A DNA stretch of 64,000 nucleotides from Candidatus Scalindua sp. SCAELEC01. Lineage in GTDB: Bacteria; Planctomycetota; Brocadiia; Brocadiales; Scalinduaceae. The stretch lies in contig SHMT01000021.1 of assembly GCA_004282745.1 (NCBI GenBank), positions 1 to 64,000 on the forward strand. The letters are read 5' to 3'. The position numbers were made by a program, and so were the translations under genes. A model generated the notes under the pieces. It saw only the letters and a list, made by a program, of their open reading frames with translations. It ran no database searches and had not been told where the DNA came from. Shown in pieces: positions 28,028-38,901 of the stretch (position 1 is its first letter; each line of letters starts with the position of its first letter).

Positions 28028-28636
28028 ATGATTAAATTAGAAAGTTCAAAACTCAAACTGTTATTGCTCATCTTTCCTTTATTATATGGTTGTAGTACAC
28101 CAGTGACTAGGCAGCCACTAAAAAGCACATATCTTACACCGGTAGCACCCAAACCAGCAATTTTTATCCCAAATGCAGTCCAAAGTGAGTTGGATAGATT
28201 TAAACCCAGGTATTGGAAATATATTGTGATTCATCACAGTGCTTCTAATGCGGGGAATGCCACGTCAATTGGGAAATACCATAAAGAGGTTAGGGGGTGG
28301 GAGAATGGCCTAGGTTACCATTTTCTGATCGGAAATGGGAATGGTGCAAGAGATGGTCAGATAGAAGTTGGCAACAGATGGAATGACCAGATAGATGGTG
28401 CTCATGCTGGAAATGGGGAGTACAATAAATATGGAATTGGCATTTGCCTAGTTGGGAATTTTGAGAACCGACATCCTACAGATTCTCAAATTTCATCTCT
28501 TGTTTATCTGGTAAATTATCTCCAAAGACGTTGCAACATATCAAAAGAGAATATTATCAAACATTGTAACGTACGAAAAACCGTATGTCCTGGTAATCAT
28601 TTTCCCTATAACAAGGTTCTGGCCCGTCTCAGGTAA
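28028..28636 (+). CDS. N-acetylmuramoyl-L-alanine amidase / PGRP-like lipoprotein
   Basis: 202 aa from ATG 28028, preceded by GGGGGAGG. The N-terminus is a lipoprotein signal with lipobox LLYGC. The catalytic domain (amidase_2/PGRP) shows IVIHHSA, GYHFLIGNG, GIGICLVGNF and KHCNVRKTVCPG, i.e. His, His and Cys zinc ligands as in PGRPs and T7 lysozyme. It would cleave the lactyl-peptide bond of peptidoglycan in the periplasm. The rhomboid gene follows 35 bp downstream. Confidence 0.88.
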   Translation: MIKLESSKLKLLLLIFPLLYGCSTPVTRQPLKSTYLTPVAPKPAIFIPNAVQSELDRFKPRYWKYIVIHHSASNAGNATSIGKYHKEVRGWENGLGYHFLIGNGNGARDGQIEVGNRWNDQIDGAHAGNGEYNKYGIGICLVGNFENRHPTDSQISSLVYLVNYLQRRCNISKENIIKHCNVRKTVCPGNHFPYNKVLARLR

Positions 28637-28671
28637 TCGCTTCAAGTTCATGTATTTATCAAGTCGCGATC

Positions 28672-29373
28672 ATGATACCCCTAAGAGATAAAAACCCATC
28701 AAACGTTGTTCCCTATGTAACGATAGGAATAATTGTTGTAAATATAGTAATGTTTTTTGTCGAAATCTCCTTAGAAACAAATCTAGATGGTTTTTTAAGG
28801 AATTATGGTGTGGTTCCGAGTAAGTTTATTGGGGATGTTTCGGGAGATAGGGCAACATTTATTGCGACTTTTTTTCCACTCTTTTCCTACATGTTCCTAC
28901 ATGGTGGGGTGGTGCATCTTCTCGGTAACATATGGTATTTGTGGATTTTTGGTGACAATATTGAAGATGAATTGGGGCACTTCAAATACCTCTGCTTTTA
29001 TCTGTTTTGCGGGATTGTGGCATCTCTTGTTCATCTCGTTTTTAATAGTGCTTCCGAAGTTCCCTGTATCGGTGCAAGTGGTGCGATAGCTGGTGTTCTG
29101 GGTGCCTACACCGTTGCATTTCCCTATGCGCGGGTGGTAACAATCATTCCTTTTTTGTTTATATGGCCAATATTTGAATTGCCTGCCATGGTTGTTCTGG
29201 GATTCTGGTTTGTTATTCAATTTTTTAATGGGGCAGTATCGATCACAGCCTCAACCTCTAGTGGGAGTGTTGCGTGGTGGGCACATATCGGAGGTTTTAT
29301 TTCGGGAATAGGTACATTTTATTTTCTGAGAAAACTTTTTGGTAAAAAACACAGGAGGATGATAGCCCGTTGA
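28672..29373 (+). CDS. Rhomboid family intramembrane serine protease
   Basis: 233 aa with about six membrane helices. The catalytic Ser lies in GASGAIAGVLGAY and the catalytic His in AHIGGFISG; HLLGNIWYLWIFGDNIEDELG is the typical HxxxN segment. It cleaves membrane proteins inside the bilayer; substrate unknown. A second rhomboid-like protein is encoded at 35820. Confidence 0.92.
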   Translation: MIPLRDKNPSNVVPYVTIGIIVVNIVMFFVEISLETNLDGFLRNYGVVPSKFIGDVSGDRATFIATFFPLFSYMFLHGGVVHLLGNIWYLWIFGDNIEDELGHFKYLCFYLFCGIVASLVHLVFNSASEVPCIGASGAIAGVLGAYTVAFPYARVVTIIPFLFIWPIFELPAMVVLGFWFVIQFFNGAVSITASTSSGSVAWWAHIGGFISGIGTFYFLRKLFGKKHRRMIAR

Positions 29374-29612
29374 TATAAGAGAACAAAGTGATCACAATTA
29401 ACAGTATATACTCATCGCAAATTGGTTTTCGGTTTTCAGAACCAGATTTCACCAGACCTTTAGATCTTTCTCAATCACAATATCCTCGCCTTGATAGCAC
29501 CAAGGCTCTGGTTTTGTTCAATCGAAAAATCAAAATTTCAGGCAAACTCTTGCCCAGAAATTCCAAAAATCAATTTACGATGAGTATAAAATACTGACAA
29601 TGTAACTGAAGA

Positions 29613-32213
29613 TTAAGATGGCGGAGGATCCTTGAGTCTGAACGCAATAGTATCTCCTTCGACATCCGCTACTATTTGATCACTATCGCTAAAATTACCC
29701 TGGAGAATTTGCAATGATAGTGGATTTTCAATCAGCCTTTGTATGGTTCGCTTTAAAGGTCTTGCCCCAAAGGTAATATCGTATCCTTCTTCAACCAGTT
29801 TCAACTTAGCTGCTTCTGTTACCGATAATGTCAAATTATGCTCTTGTAACCTTTTTGTAAGTTCTTTTAGCTGTATTTCAACAACCTTGGCTAAGTGTTC
29901 CTTTGTTAAACTATTAAATATCATTGTTTCATCAATACGATTTAAGAATTCTGGTCTAAAGACCTCCTTTAGCGCGGTACTAATTCTCTTTTTTAGCTCT
30001 TCATCCTGCTCGTTGCCAGCATACGACTGAATAATTTGGCTTGCTATATTTGAGGTCATTACAATGATTGCATTCTTAAAATCTACTGTTCTTCCCTTCC
30101 CATCTGTTAATCTCCCATCATCAAAAACCTGTAACAAGATGTTGAATACGTCCCGATGAGCCTTTTCTATTTCATCAAACAGAATAACTGAGTATGGCCT
30201 CCGTCTGATGACTTCTGTCAATCTTCCTCCCTCCTCGTATCCTACATAACCCGGAGGTGCACCAATAAGCCTTGCTACGGAGTGTTGCTCCATAAATTCT
30301 GACATATCGATCCTTACCATTGCATTTTCGTCATCAAAAAGAAAAGAGGCGAGGGCTTTACACAATTCTGTTTTCCCCACACCGGTAGGGCCGAGGAATA
30401 AGAAGGTGCCAATAGGACGACTCGGATCCTGGAGTCCCGCACGTGCTCTTCTCACAGCATTCGAAACGGCCTCTATCGGTTCATCTTGACCTATTACTCT
30501 CTCTCTCAGACGATTTTCCATTTTAACAAGTTTATCTTTCTCCCCTTCCATCATTCGCGATACGGGTATCCCCGTCCACTTGGAGACAACTTCTGCAATA
30601 TCGTCAGAGTCTACCTCCTCTTTGAGCAAACAGCGATCTTTTTGTATCTCTAACAATTCGTCATGTTTCTGCTTCAATTTTTGATCATAATTCCTTAATA
30701 GGCTATAACGTATTTCTGCAACCTTTTCAAGCTCTCCTTTTCTTTCGGCGGTTTGCTCATCAATACGTGCCTGGTCGATGTTTGTATTCAAAGTTTGTAT
30801 TTCTTTGATAATTTTCTTCTCGTTCTCCCACTGTCCTCGTAACGCGCTACCCTCTTCTCGAAGCTCTGATAGATGGCGTTCCAGTTTTTCCTTCCTTTTT
30901 TTTGACCCTATATCCTTCTCTTTTTTTAAAGCCTCCCTTTCTATTTCTAATTGGGTAACCTTACGTTCAATCTCATCAAGCTCCGTAGGCATACTATCAA
31001 TCTCCATCCTGAGTCTTGATGCTGCCTCGTCTATCAGGTCAATGGCTTTGTCTGGTAAGAATCGATCAGAGATATATCTATGTGAAAGCGTTGCGGCAGA
31101 GACTAACGCAGAATCCTTAATTCGAACGCCGTGATGGATATCATAACGCTCCTTTAATCCTCGAAGAATTGCTATGGTGTCTTCCACCGAAGGTTCACCA
31201 ACAAACACAGGCTGGAATCTTCTTTCTAGTGCCGCATCCTTCTCAATGTATTTTCTATATTCGTCCAGCGTAGTAGCACCAATGCATCGGAGTTCACCGC
31301 GGGCCAGGGCTGGTTTCAGGAGATTAGACGCATCTACCGCACCTTCTGCAGCACCTGCTCCGACTACGGTATGGAGTTCATCAATAAAGAGGATCATCTG
31401 TCCCTCAGCGGCATCGATGTCCTTCAATACAGCCTTTAACCTGTCCTCAAACTCCCCCCTAAATTTTGCACCTGCGATAAGTGCACCCATATCTAAGGAG
31501 CGTAAGCCTTTATTTTTTAGCCCTTCAGGTACATCACCATTCACAATACGCAGTGCCAGGCCTTCAGCTATGGCAGTCTTTCCCACACCCGGTTCTCCGA
31601 TCAATACCGGATTATTTTTTGTCCTGCGGGATAGTACTTGAATTACTCGCCTTATCTCCTCGTCTCTTCCGATAACGGGATCTAACTTCCCTTTTCTTGC
31701 CAGATCAACAAGATCTTTACTGTAGCGTTCTAATGCCTGATACTTCTCTTCTGGATTCTGGTCAGTAATTCTCTGACTACCCCGTATCTCCTTAAGGGCC
31801 GTAAAAATATCATTTTTATTAATGCCGGATTCATTCAATATTTTCCCAGCAGTACTATGTTTTTTGTCTGCTAAGGCAATAAAGAGATGTTCGGTACTGA
31901 TATACTCATCTTTTAGCCTATTTGCTTCAATAAGTGCATTATTAAAAATCTCATTTAACTCGTTACCAATAAATTGTCCTTGAGAGCCACTTACCTGCGG
32001 TAGCGAATTGATTGCCTCCTCTGTTTTTAGAAAAATTTCATCTTTATTTGCTCCCAATTTTTTAATAATTGGGATAACCACGCCGAGCTGTTGTTTAAGC
32101 AAACAAAATAATAGATGTAAAGGGTCCAACTGCTGGTGGTTCTTGGAAGCAGCAAATTGTTGGGCTTCTTGAATTGCTTCCTGTGACTTTATCGTAAATT
32201 TATCGTATCTCAT
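29613..32213 (-). CDS. clpB: ATP-dependent disaggregase ClpB
   Basis: 866 aa, full length. Order: N-domain (1-145), AAA-1 with Walker [14 protein letters not shown], coiled-coil middle domain (about 410-525, rich in Glu/Lys/Arg) and AAA-2 with [14 protein letters not shown], then the C-terminal region. The middle domain separates ClpB from ClpA/C. It pulls proteins from aggregates together with DnaK, whose gene lies immediately upstream on the same strand, separated by a terminator hairpin. Confidence 0.97.
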   Translation of the reverse strand: MRYDKFTIKSQEAIQEAQQFAASKNHQQLDPLHLLFCLLKQQLGVVIPIIKKLGANKDEIFLKTEEAINSLPQVSGSQGQFIGNELNEIFNNALIEANRLKDEYISTEHLFIALADKKHSTAGKILNESGINKNDIFTALKEIRGSQRITDQNPEEKYQALERYSKDLVDLARKGKLDPVIGRDEEIRRVIQVLSRRTKNNPVLIGEPGVGKTAIAEGLALRIVNGDVPEGLKNKGLRSLDMGALIAGAKFRGEFEDRLKAVLKDIDAAEGQMILFIDELHTVVGAGAAEGAVDASNLLKPALARGELRCIGATTLDEYRKYIEKDAALERRFQPVFVGEPSVEDTIAILRGLKERYDIHHGVRIKDSALVSAATLSHRYISDRFLPDKAIDLIDEAASRLRMEIDSMPTELDEIERKVTQLEIEREALKKEKDIGSKKRKEKLERHLSELREEGSALRGQWENEKKIIKEIQTLNTNIDQARIDEQTAERKGELEKVAEIRYSLLRNYDQKLKQKHDELLEIQKDRCLLKEEVDSDDIAEVVSKWTGIPVSRMMEGEKDKLVKMENRLRERVIGQDEPIEAVSNAVRRARAGLQDPSRPIGTFLFLGPTGVGKTELCKALASFLFDDENAMVRIDMSEFMEQHSVARLIGAPPGYVGYEEGGRLTEVIRRRPYSVILFDEIEKAHRDVFNILLQVFDDGRLTDGKGRTVDFKNAIIVMTSNIASQIIQSYAGNEQDEELKKRISTALKEVFRPEFLNRIDETMIFNSLTKEHLAKVVEIQLKELTKRLQEHNLTLSVTEAAKLKLVEEGYDITFGARPLKRTIQRLIENPLSLQILQGNFSDSDQIVADVEGDTIAFRLKDPPPS

Positions 32214-32236
32214 TCGAGAATCCTTTCTTAAAAAAA

Positions 32237-32262
32237 AACAAGTCGGTTCTACCCGACTTGTT
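32237..32262 (-). terminator. Terminator after dnaK
   Basis: AACAAGTCGG and CCGACTTGTT form a 10-bp perfect stem with a short loop, flanked by an A-run on one side and a T-run on the other, so it can work on both strands. It sits in the 92-bp gap between dnaK and clpB and should limit read-through. Confidence 0.85.
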
Positions 32263-32305
32263 TTTTATCTCCCGGTAATTTTTGCACGACATTTGTCCTA
32301 ACGCC

Positions 32306-34231
32306 TCAATCTTTGACCTCATAGTCTGCGTCAATAACATCGGCGTCGTCTTTCTCCTTCTTTGCTTCATCGCCAGGGGTCTGATCTTCAGCTTGAGCTC
32401 CTGCCTCCGGTTGTTGAGCTTGTTGCTCTTTCGCTGTCTTCTCATACATTGCTTGTGACAATTTATGAGAGGCCGTTTGCAGCTCCTCAATAGCCTTTTT
32501 AATGCTAGCGGTATCATCGCCGTCCTTTAACTTTTTCAGTTTTTCGATAGCATCATTAATGTTCCCCTTATCGGACTCACTGATACTGCCACCATGCTCC
32601 TGTAATATCTTTTCCGTTGCATAGATTGCCTGGTCCGCTTCATTGCGTGCATTAATTAGTTCCTTTTTTCCCTTGTCCTCTTCGGCATGTTGCTCAGCGT
32701 CAGTCTGCATCTTTTTTATCTCTTCTTCGGATAGTCCGGAAGATGACTGTATTTTAATTGATTGCTCTTTACCCGTACCGAGATCCTTCGCAGAGACATG
32801 AAGTATTCCATTTGCGTCGATGTCAAATGAAACCTCTATTTGCGGGATACCACGCGGTGCTGCGGGGATACCCGCCAATTGAAAACGTCCCAATGTTCGA
32901 TTATCAGATGCCATAGAACGTTCTCCCTGGAGCACATGAATGTCCACGGCAGTTTGATTATCAGCAGCAGTTGAAAACGTCTCTTTTTTATTTGTTGGGA
33001 TAGTTGTGTTACGCTGGATTAAGGTGGTGCTAACACCGCCTAAAGTTTCGATTCCTAGTGACAGCGGAGTCACATCGAGCAGAAGGACATCGTGGACTTC
33101 TCCGGCAAGTACTGCACCCTGAATTGCGGCACCAAGTGCAACTACCTCATCTGGATTTACACTTTTATTAGGTTCCTTTCCAAACAATTCTTTTACAAGC
33201 GCTTGTACACTAGGCATTCTTGTTGAACCACCGACAAGAACTACCTCATTGATTTCTCCGGCTTTCATCTTTGCATCTTCCATAGCGGTCAAACACGGTT
33301 GACGACACTTTTCAACAAGATGTTCGGTCAGTTGCTCACACTTCGACCTTGATAAGCTCATAGTAAGATGTTTCGGGCCTGATTGATCAGCCGTAATAAA
33401 TGGTAAGTTTATTTCAGTGCTTGTTGAAGTTGAAAGTTCGCATTTCGCCTTTTCCGCAGCTTCTTTAAGACGTTGTAGGGCCATATGGTCCTGTAAAAGA
33501 TCGATACCCTGTTCCTTTTTAAATTCATCTGCTATATAGTTAAGTAACACTTGGTCAAAATCATCTCCACCCAGATGGGTGTTACCATTCGTTGAGAGAA
33601 CTTCAAAAACACCCTCACCAACCTCAAGTACAGAGACATCAAATGTACCGCCACCCAGATCAAACACCGCGATCTTCTCATTCTTCTTTTTGTCAATACC
33701 GTACGCCAACGATGCAGCAGTGGGTTCATTAATAATACGGACAACATCCAGACCAGCGATCGTTCCTGCATCCTTTGTCGCCTGTCTCTGACTATCGTTA
33801 AAGTATGCGGGTACGGTTATCACCGCCTTTTTTACATCACATCCCAAGTAATCCTCTGCCGTTTTCTTCAGATTTTGCAGAACCATTGCTGAGACCTCGG
33901 GAGGAGTGAAACTCTTCCCTTTTATTCCGACCTTTACCAATTCATCGGGACCACCGACAATCTCGTACGGAACAAGTTTTTCTTCTTGTGCAACCTCGTT
34001 GTGTCTCCTGCCCATAAAGCGCTTAATCGAGAAGACGGTATTTTTTGGATTAATCACGGCTTGTCTTTTAGCAAGCTGTCCAACGAGACGTTCGTCTTTA
34101 TCTGTAAAGGCAACAACCGAGGGCGTTATCCTGTTTCCTTCGGCATTTGTTATTACGACAGCCTGGTCGCCTTCCATTACGGCCACTACGGAGTTTGTTG
34201 TTCCCAAATCAATCCCAATAATTTTTTCCAT
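32306..34231 (-). CDS. dnaK: Molecular chaperone DnaK (Hsp70)
   Basis: 641 aa, standard length. Opens [19 protein letters not shown]; nucleotide-binding motifs [26 protein letters not shown] and [11 protein letters not shown]; substrate domain starting [18 protein letters not shown]-terminal tail [13 protein letters not shown]. Ribosome site AGGGAGG precedes the ATG. grpE and dnaJ are not adjacent. I found no CIRCE operator in the 430 bp upstream. Confidence 0.98.
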   Translation of the reverse strand: MEKIIGIDLGTTNSVVAVMEGDQAVVITNAEGNRITPSVVAFTDKDERLVGQLAKRQAVINPKNTVFSIKRFMGRRHNEVAQEEKLVPYEIVGGPDELVKVGIKGKSFTPPEVSAMVLQNLKKTAEDYLGCDVKKAVITVPAYFNDSQRQATKDAGTIAGLDVVRIINEPTAASLAYGIDKKKNEKIAVFDLGGGTFDVSVLEVGEGVFEVLSTNGNTHLGGDDFDQVLLNYIADEFKKEQGIDLLQDHMALQRLKEAAEKAKCELSTSTSTEINLPFITADQSGPKHLTMSLSRSKCEQLTEHLVEKCRQPCLTAMEDAKMKAGEINEVVLVGGSTRMPSVQALVKELFGKEPNKSVNPDEVVALGAAIQGAVLAGEVHDVLLLDVTPLSLGIETLGGVSTTLIQRNTTIPTNKKETFSTAADNQTAVDIHVLQGERSMASDNRTLGRFQLAGIPAAPRGIPQIEVSFDIDANGILHVSAKDLGTGKEQSIKIQSSSGLSEEEIKKMQTDAEQHAEEDKGKKELINARNEADQAIYATEKILQEHGGSISESDKGNINDAIEKLKKLKDGDDTASIKKAIEELQTASHKLSQAMYEKTAKEQQAQQPEAGAQAEDQTPGDEAKKEKDDADVIDADYEVKD

Positions 34232-34663
34232 TATATCCTCCCTAAAAAATACATCCTGGAATATCTAAAAAAGTTGAAATTTAAGACCGGTTACTGTTGT
34301 GTTAGTACATTTATTTAGCCAGTCAAGAATACTATGCTTCAGTTTGAATGGTGAAAGTCTAGTAATTCAAAAAATAATATTTAGTAAATCAAATGCACCC
34401 TGAGTAGGGTACGAGAATTATTACCGGCTACCAAAGGAAGCAAACTGCATGCCGTATCGTGGGAGGTGTAGTGTAAGTCAATGGTTTAATGGGTTTTACA
34501 CAACATGTCACTATGTAAATAATCATCGTATTCCTTTTTCTTTCAGTTAAATATGCCAAGATGGCATACTCGTTGGTGTGAAAACGAGCGACTTTCAGGT
34601 GAAATGTTGGTGGAGTAGTAAGCAATTTAATTGAGGGCATTTGTAGATAGAGGCAATTTCTGA
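34232..34663. other. Intergenic between dapB and dnaK
   Basis: About 430 bp. A possible dnaK promoter on the minus strand (TTGACT near 34325-34330 with a weak -10) is the only regulatory candidate; no coding frame is convincing. Confidence 0.35.
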
Positions 34664-35461
34664 TTAATATAACTCTTTTAATACATCTTCCATCCTATAT
34701 TGACCTGGTGGTTTTCCTGCTAAGACCGTTGCAGCACGAATAGCACCGATAGCAAAAGAATCTCGCGATTGGGCTTTGTGGACAAGTTCCAGTCGTTCTC
34801 CCTGATTTCCAAATACCACGGTATGTTCCCCTACAATATCACCTGATCTTATTGAATGAATGCATAATTGATTTTTAGGTCTTTCACCCGTAATACCTTT
34901 TCTCCCATAAATGGTAATATCGTCCATGTTCTGATTTGTTGCATTGCATATTTTCTCAGCGATTTTTAAAGCTGTTCCGCTCGGAGCATCTTTTTTAAAA
35001 CGGTGGTGCGCCTCTACAATTTCAATATCAGAATCCATACCCATTATCTTCGAAACTGTTTCAACAAGGCTAAACAGCAAATTGACACCTATACTCATAT
35101 TTGGAGAAAAAAGGCAGGCTACCTTCTCAGACGCTTTTGCAACACTCTCCTTCTGCTGTGTGTCAAGGCCTGTTGTGCCTATTACGATTGCAATTCCCTG
35201 TTCGGTGCAGCTCTTTAATCTTTCTACGGTTGAATCAGGCGAAGAGAAGTCGATGAGAACATCCGGCGTTCCTTGGAGTTCGTGTGAAATGATAGTTCCA
35301 GAGAGATCTTGATTAACAATTTGACCTAAATCTTTTCCAATATTGTCATGATTCTTATCTTCAAGTGCTGCTACAAGCTCAAGTCCTCTATCTTTGGCAA
35401 CGAGTTCGGCGATTCTTGTCCCCATTCGACCACATACACCATTAATTGCTATCTTAATCAT
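34664..35461 (-). CDS. dapB: 4-hydroxy-tetrahydrodipicolinate reductase
   Basis: 265 aa, usual length. NAD(P)H-binding NGVCGRMGTRIAELV at the start; IGTTGL; the catalytic loop EAHHRFKKDAPSGTA; and RSGDIVGEHTVVF near the end. It reduces HTPA to tetrahydrodipicolinate in lysine and diaminopimelate synthesis. No other dap gene is nearby. Confidence 0.96.
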   Translation of the reverse strand: MIKIAINGVCGRMGTRIAELVAKDRGLELVAALEDKNHDNIGKDLGQIVNQDLSGTIISHELQGTPDVLIDFSSPDSTVERLKSCTEQGIAIVIGTTGLDTQQKESVAKASEKVACLFSPNMSIGVNLLFSLVETVSKIMGMDSDIEIVEAHHRFKKDAPSGTALKIAEKICNATNQNMDDITIYGRKGITGERPKNQLCIHSIRSGDIVGEHTVVFGNQGERLELVHKAQSRDSFAIGAIRAATVLAGKPPGQYRMEDVLKELY

Positions 35462-35512
35462 ATTTTCTTTACCTTCCCATTTCCATAGATATTACGAAAA
35501 AACTTTTTAGAT

Positions 35513-35763
35513 TATACTCATCTCATGATGGTTTTCGGATAAAATCCAAGATCAACTGAACGAGCAAAGTCCTCGGCATCTTTTGTCCGGAGATAACGGC
35601 CAGTCTGAACAACAGGTCGAGCAGGCAACCAAGATTTGGTTTCCGGCCCGCCCGGGCCTGTCAACCGTTCGCCAGTCCCTGTCCGAATGGCTGGTAGGCC
35701 GGGCGGGCGACGCTCTTTCTGGCGGAGACGGGTAAAACCGATAACTAAATCGGTTTTAGTATA
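35513..35763. repeat. MITE-like element, family B full copy
   Basis: 251 bp, ends TATACT and AGTATA, with a GC-rich centre (GGTAGGCCGGGCGGGC near 35690-35707). No coding capacity. Similar sequence occurs at 5401 (truncated) and 45015 (reverse, interrupted). Confidence 0.8.
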
Positions 35764-35819
35764 TCAATAATCAAAGTCAAGCGCTTTGGATAAAAAGAAA
35801 ATAATCTCTTTTTAAACTC

Positions 35820-36710
35820 TTAATCCTTATCTTGCATATTTCTAAATCTTTTGCTGGCATTTTTGAGAAATGCCTTCTCTTTTTTTGTTAGGCTCTTAAA
35901 ACCTTCCCGATTGACCTTATCCAGCAATTGATCAACTTCATCCCTCAATTCATCACCCTTCCTCTCTGATCTCTCTCTTTGCTGCTTTTGCCATGATATG
36001 ATCAATTGGCTAAATCTTGGTTCGTAACGTATGAAAAGAAACCCGTAAACGAGTCCTCCAAGATGAGCAAAATGGGCAACATTCCCCCCGGAGGGTAGCA
36101 AACAGTTAAAAATTGTTATACCGGCAAAAATTGTGACAAGATATTTGGCTTTTATAGGAAACACATAAAAAATAATGGTAACATTGGGGAAAAACATTGC
36201 AAAAGCTATCTCTATGGCAAAGATGGCGCCAGAAGCGCCAAGAATAGGGTTGTATGGTGTGAAAATGCAGCACATGATTCCTGCAAAAATTCCGGCCGTA
36301 AAGTACATGGTCAGAAATTTTCTCGTACCCATAACCCTTTCAACTTCACCCCCAAACATCCACAAAACCAGCATATTGATAATGAGGTGCCATGGGTCAT
36401 GGATGCTGTGTAAAAACATGTAACTGACAAATTGCCATAACCACATTTTCCCAACAGCAAAGGGAGGATAGAGCCAAAATAGAGTGGTAAATCGATCAGG
36501 ACCCACAATTATTGGTTGTTGGACTATTTCATCAATAAAATTTGAATCTGGGAGTATAGGAGATGTCCCCCATTGAGAACTGATTGTTGAAAAAAGGAGC
36601 TGAATGACAAAGACGCCGGCATTGACAATGATGAGAATCATAATTGCCTTGGTCCACTTACTTCCCAATGAAACGTTAAAACCTGGTTTATAAAAACGAA
36701 AGTTTGTCAT
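35820..36710 (-). CDS. Rhomboid family membrane protein
   Basis: 296 aa. Six or seven membrane segments; catalytic Ser in ILGASGAIFAI and His in AHFAHLGGLVYG; HLIINMLVLWMFGGEVERVMG carries the HxxxN segment. A charged cytoplasmic tail of about 65 residues (WQKQQRERSERKGDEL onward) is predicted helical. It belongs to the planctomycete/bacteroidete-type long rhomboids by appearance; substrate unknown. Confidence 0.88.
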   Translation of the reverse strand: MTNFRFYKPGFNVSLGSKWTKAIMILIIVNAGVFVIQLLFSTISSQWGTSPILPDSNFIDEIVQQPIIVGPDRFTTLFWLYPPFAVGKMWLWQFVSYMFLHSIHDPWHLIINMLVLWMFGGEVERVMGTRKFLTMYFTAGIFAGIMCCIFTPYNPILGASGAIFAIEIAFAMFFPNVTIIFYVFPIKAKYLVTIFAGITIFNCLLPSGGNVAHFAHLGGLVYGFLFIRYEPRFSQLIISWQKQQRERSERKGDELRDEVDQLLDKVNREGFKSLTKKEKAFLKNASKRFRNMQDKD

Positions 36711-36924
36711 TTTATATCACAGTGAAAAGTTTTCTGCGGGCAAATTCTTATCGATAAATCTGCCAGAAATTTTAATGGTAATTAATTTACTTAATTTATA
36801 TCACAAGCTCAATGGAACCTTTTTACTATAACTATTTCGTAAAAAAAGTCAAGATTGTTATCGGTATATTAAAGGTTTCACAACAGGTAAATTAAGAGAG
36901 CAGGACATATGATAGCGCCTGAAA

Positions 36925-38550
36925 TTATTTGTATAAAATTTTTCTGAAAAGCACCACACTAACAATGAGGTTGAAAATATTTGCCCCCCACATTGAAGGG
37001 ATAATGGGATACATTGAATCCTCAGCTAATATGAGGCCGAGAGCAACTAATGGATAATAAAACAGCAATACCAAGATAAAGCTAATACCCAAGCTGATAA
37101 GCAGATTGCTACTTCTCGTCATGATACCTATTGGGATACCGATCAAAATAAAAGCTATGCATGAAAAAGAGGGTGATAGTCTTTTGTGGATATTAATTGA
37201 CAATTCTCGTTTCAATTGTTGCTTGCTTGCACTTTCAATCCGTTTAGTAAGATCAGCGTATTCCTTATCCAGCTTATCCTTAATTGGTTTAAATGCTTCA
37301 ATTGTCTTATTCGCTTTCTCTTTTCTCTCTATCTCATTTTTAATGACTCTGTTGGCAATAACAATCTTCCTTTTAGCATTTTTGATCCTTAGGTCTTCTC
37401 TTTTTAGTGTCTTTTTAATGAGAGAGATTTTCTTGAGGACCTCATCTTCTCTCTTCTGCTCCAGATCATGAGATTCACTAGTTCTTTTATTGTTGTCGTT
37501 ATTCCACCTTTCCTCCTCTCTTAGTTTTCTGAGATTATTTTGTGCAATGTTCTTATAATTTTCAAAATTAGAAATATCAATGTCTGTACGCTTCAATATC
37601 TTTTCTTGTTTTAAAATATTTTTGCTTGCGATTTCAATTTCAGCGTTGGCTGTTTCAACTTTCCGTTCGATATCTTTCCTTTGATTATTTATTTCAGCTA
37701 TTACTCCAGTGGTATCATCGATAATTCCTTCAGGATCTTTGAAAAACTCTTTTGTGCCTTTTAACTCTTTACTTACCGCACCCTTTTGTGCAAGGATGTT
37801 TGTTAATGTGGTATATTTCAGGGATGTGTTTCGAACTCTCTGCTTAAATGGGATATCGAATGTTGCCTCCTCAAAGCTGCCCATCTGTGGTACACTCGCA
37901 TCACCCTCACTACCAGGTTTAATAAATTCACCACGCCTCAAAGTTAATACTGCCAGATCTCCCTCTGGGCTAATAGAAATTTCTCCCTCCTCTGCCAAGA
38001 TGATATTTACAATGAAATCCTCGTCATATTCAAAGACAGCAAGATTTTTGTAAATACCATGCTCTACATTACTTATATACACTTGATACGGATAAACATT
38101 AATCTTCTTTTTAGCGGTAATAAAATGTTTGGCTAAAACCTGTTTGACCGCCTTTTCCTGGTACTTTCTTACTTGAAAATATGACTTGGGCAGTACTTCA
38201 GCGTTGAGATATAAGGTTATTAAACTAAAGAAGATGCCGGTAAAAACTATGGGGATAATTATCTTAAACAGATGTACACCGGCGATCTTGATGGCCAGGA
38301 TCTCGTTGTCTGCACTCAACCTGCCGTACGTCATAACCGTAGCCGTGAGCAAGGATGTTGGTAAGGCATGTGGTAGGGCGTATAATGCTAAGTAAGGCAT
38401 TATGTGGAGAAGACTTGAAATATCAAGACCTTTATGAAGCAGTTGTATTGAAAACCCAAGCAACATCAAAAGTTCAAAGCACAAGAAGGACGGGAGAAAA
38501 GTCCTAAACAGCTCCTTTATCAAATATTTGTTAAGTGTTTTTAAGAACAC
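36925..38550 (-). CDS. LptF/LptG (YjgP/YjgQ) family permease with a coiled-coil insertion
   Basis: 541 aa from a GTG start. Membrane helices at the N-terminus (about 15-110) and C-terminus (about 440-540) match LptF/G; YGRLSADNEILAIKIAGV is the family motif in the first cytoplasmic loop. LptF/G transport lipopolysaccharide with LptB. Usual members are about 360 aa; here the periplasmic part carries an additional charged segment (about residues 280-430, Lys/Glu/Asn-rich heptads) that should form a long coiled coil. Only one permease gene is present, and no lptB is adjacent. msbA is divergently encoded next door. Confidence 0.85.
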   Translation of the reverse strand: MFLKTLNKYLIKELFRTFLPSFLCFELLMLLGFSIQLLHKGLDISSLLHIMPYLALYALPHALPTSLLTATVMTYGRLSADNEILAIKIAGVHLFKIIIPIVFTGIFFSLITLYLNAEVLPKSYFQVRKYQEKAVKQVLAKHFITAKKKINVYPYQVYISNVEHGIYKNLAVFEYDEDFIVNIILAEEGEISISPEGDLAVLTLRRGEFIKPGSEGDASVPQMGSFEEATFDIPFKQRVRNTSLKYTTLTNILAQKGAVSKELKGTKEFFKDPEGIIDDTTGVIAEINNQRKDIERKVETANAEIEIASKNILKQEKILKRTDIDISNFENYKNIAQNNLRKLREEERWNNDNNKRTSESHDLEQKREDEVLKKISLIKKTLKREDLRIKNAKRKIVIANRVIKNEIERKEKANKTIEAFKPIKDKLDKEYADLTKRIESASKQQLKRELSINIHKRLSPSFSCIAFILIGIPIGIMTRSSNLLISLGISFILVLLFYYPLVALGLILAEDSMYPIIPSMWGANIFNLIVSVVLFRKILYK

Positions 38551-38697
38551 GCAATAAGCCCGATAAAATGAGTGTAACCGCTTACATACAATAGTATTGA
38601 ATTTTGATTATACCTATCATGTTTCTCACAGGTCAATAAGAAATATTAAGATAACGTTGATACATTACCATGGCAAATGGAGTGCAGAAGCTTTTTG

Positions 38698-38725
38698 TTG
38701 ACAAAATACCTTTGCGTGATAACAT
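38698..38725 (+). promoter_or_regulatory. Predicted promoter of msbA
   Basis: TTGACA (38698-38703), 16-bp spacer, TAACAT (38720-38725) in the 350-bp gap between the divergent lptF-like gene and msbA, about 170 bp upstream of the start. The rest of this gap shows nothing else. Confidence 0.4.
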
Positions 38726-38901
38726 CTTCTTGGTTGTTTTATACCCGTAGCTATTAATTATGCTTTTGATACCTGTCTAATTTTCAAACCTATTTATAAA
38801 CAGTACTTATCATAACTGTTTTATGTGAAATTTAAGAAAATCAGATTAAATGGACAACCTCTTCCATCACTCTCGGTTTCACCACTAGTTTGAACAGGTA
38901 A

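Noticed and set aside
34232-34663. CIRCE or other heat-shock operator upstream of dnaK
   Set aside because: No TTAGCACTC-N9-GAGTGCTAA-like sequence found by reading both strands.
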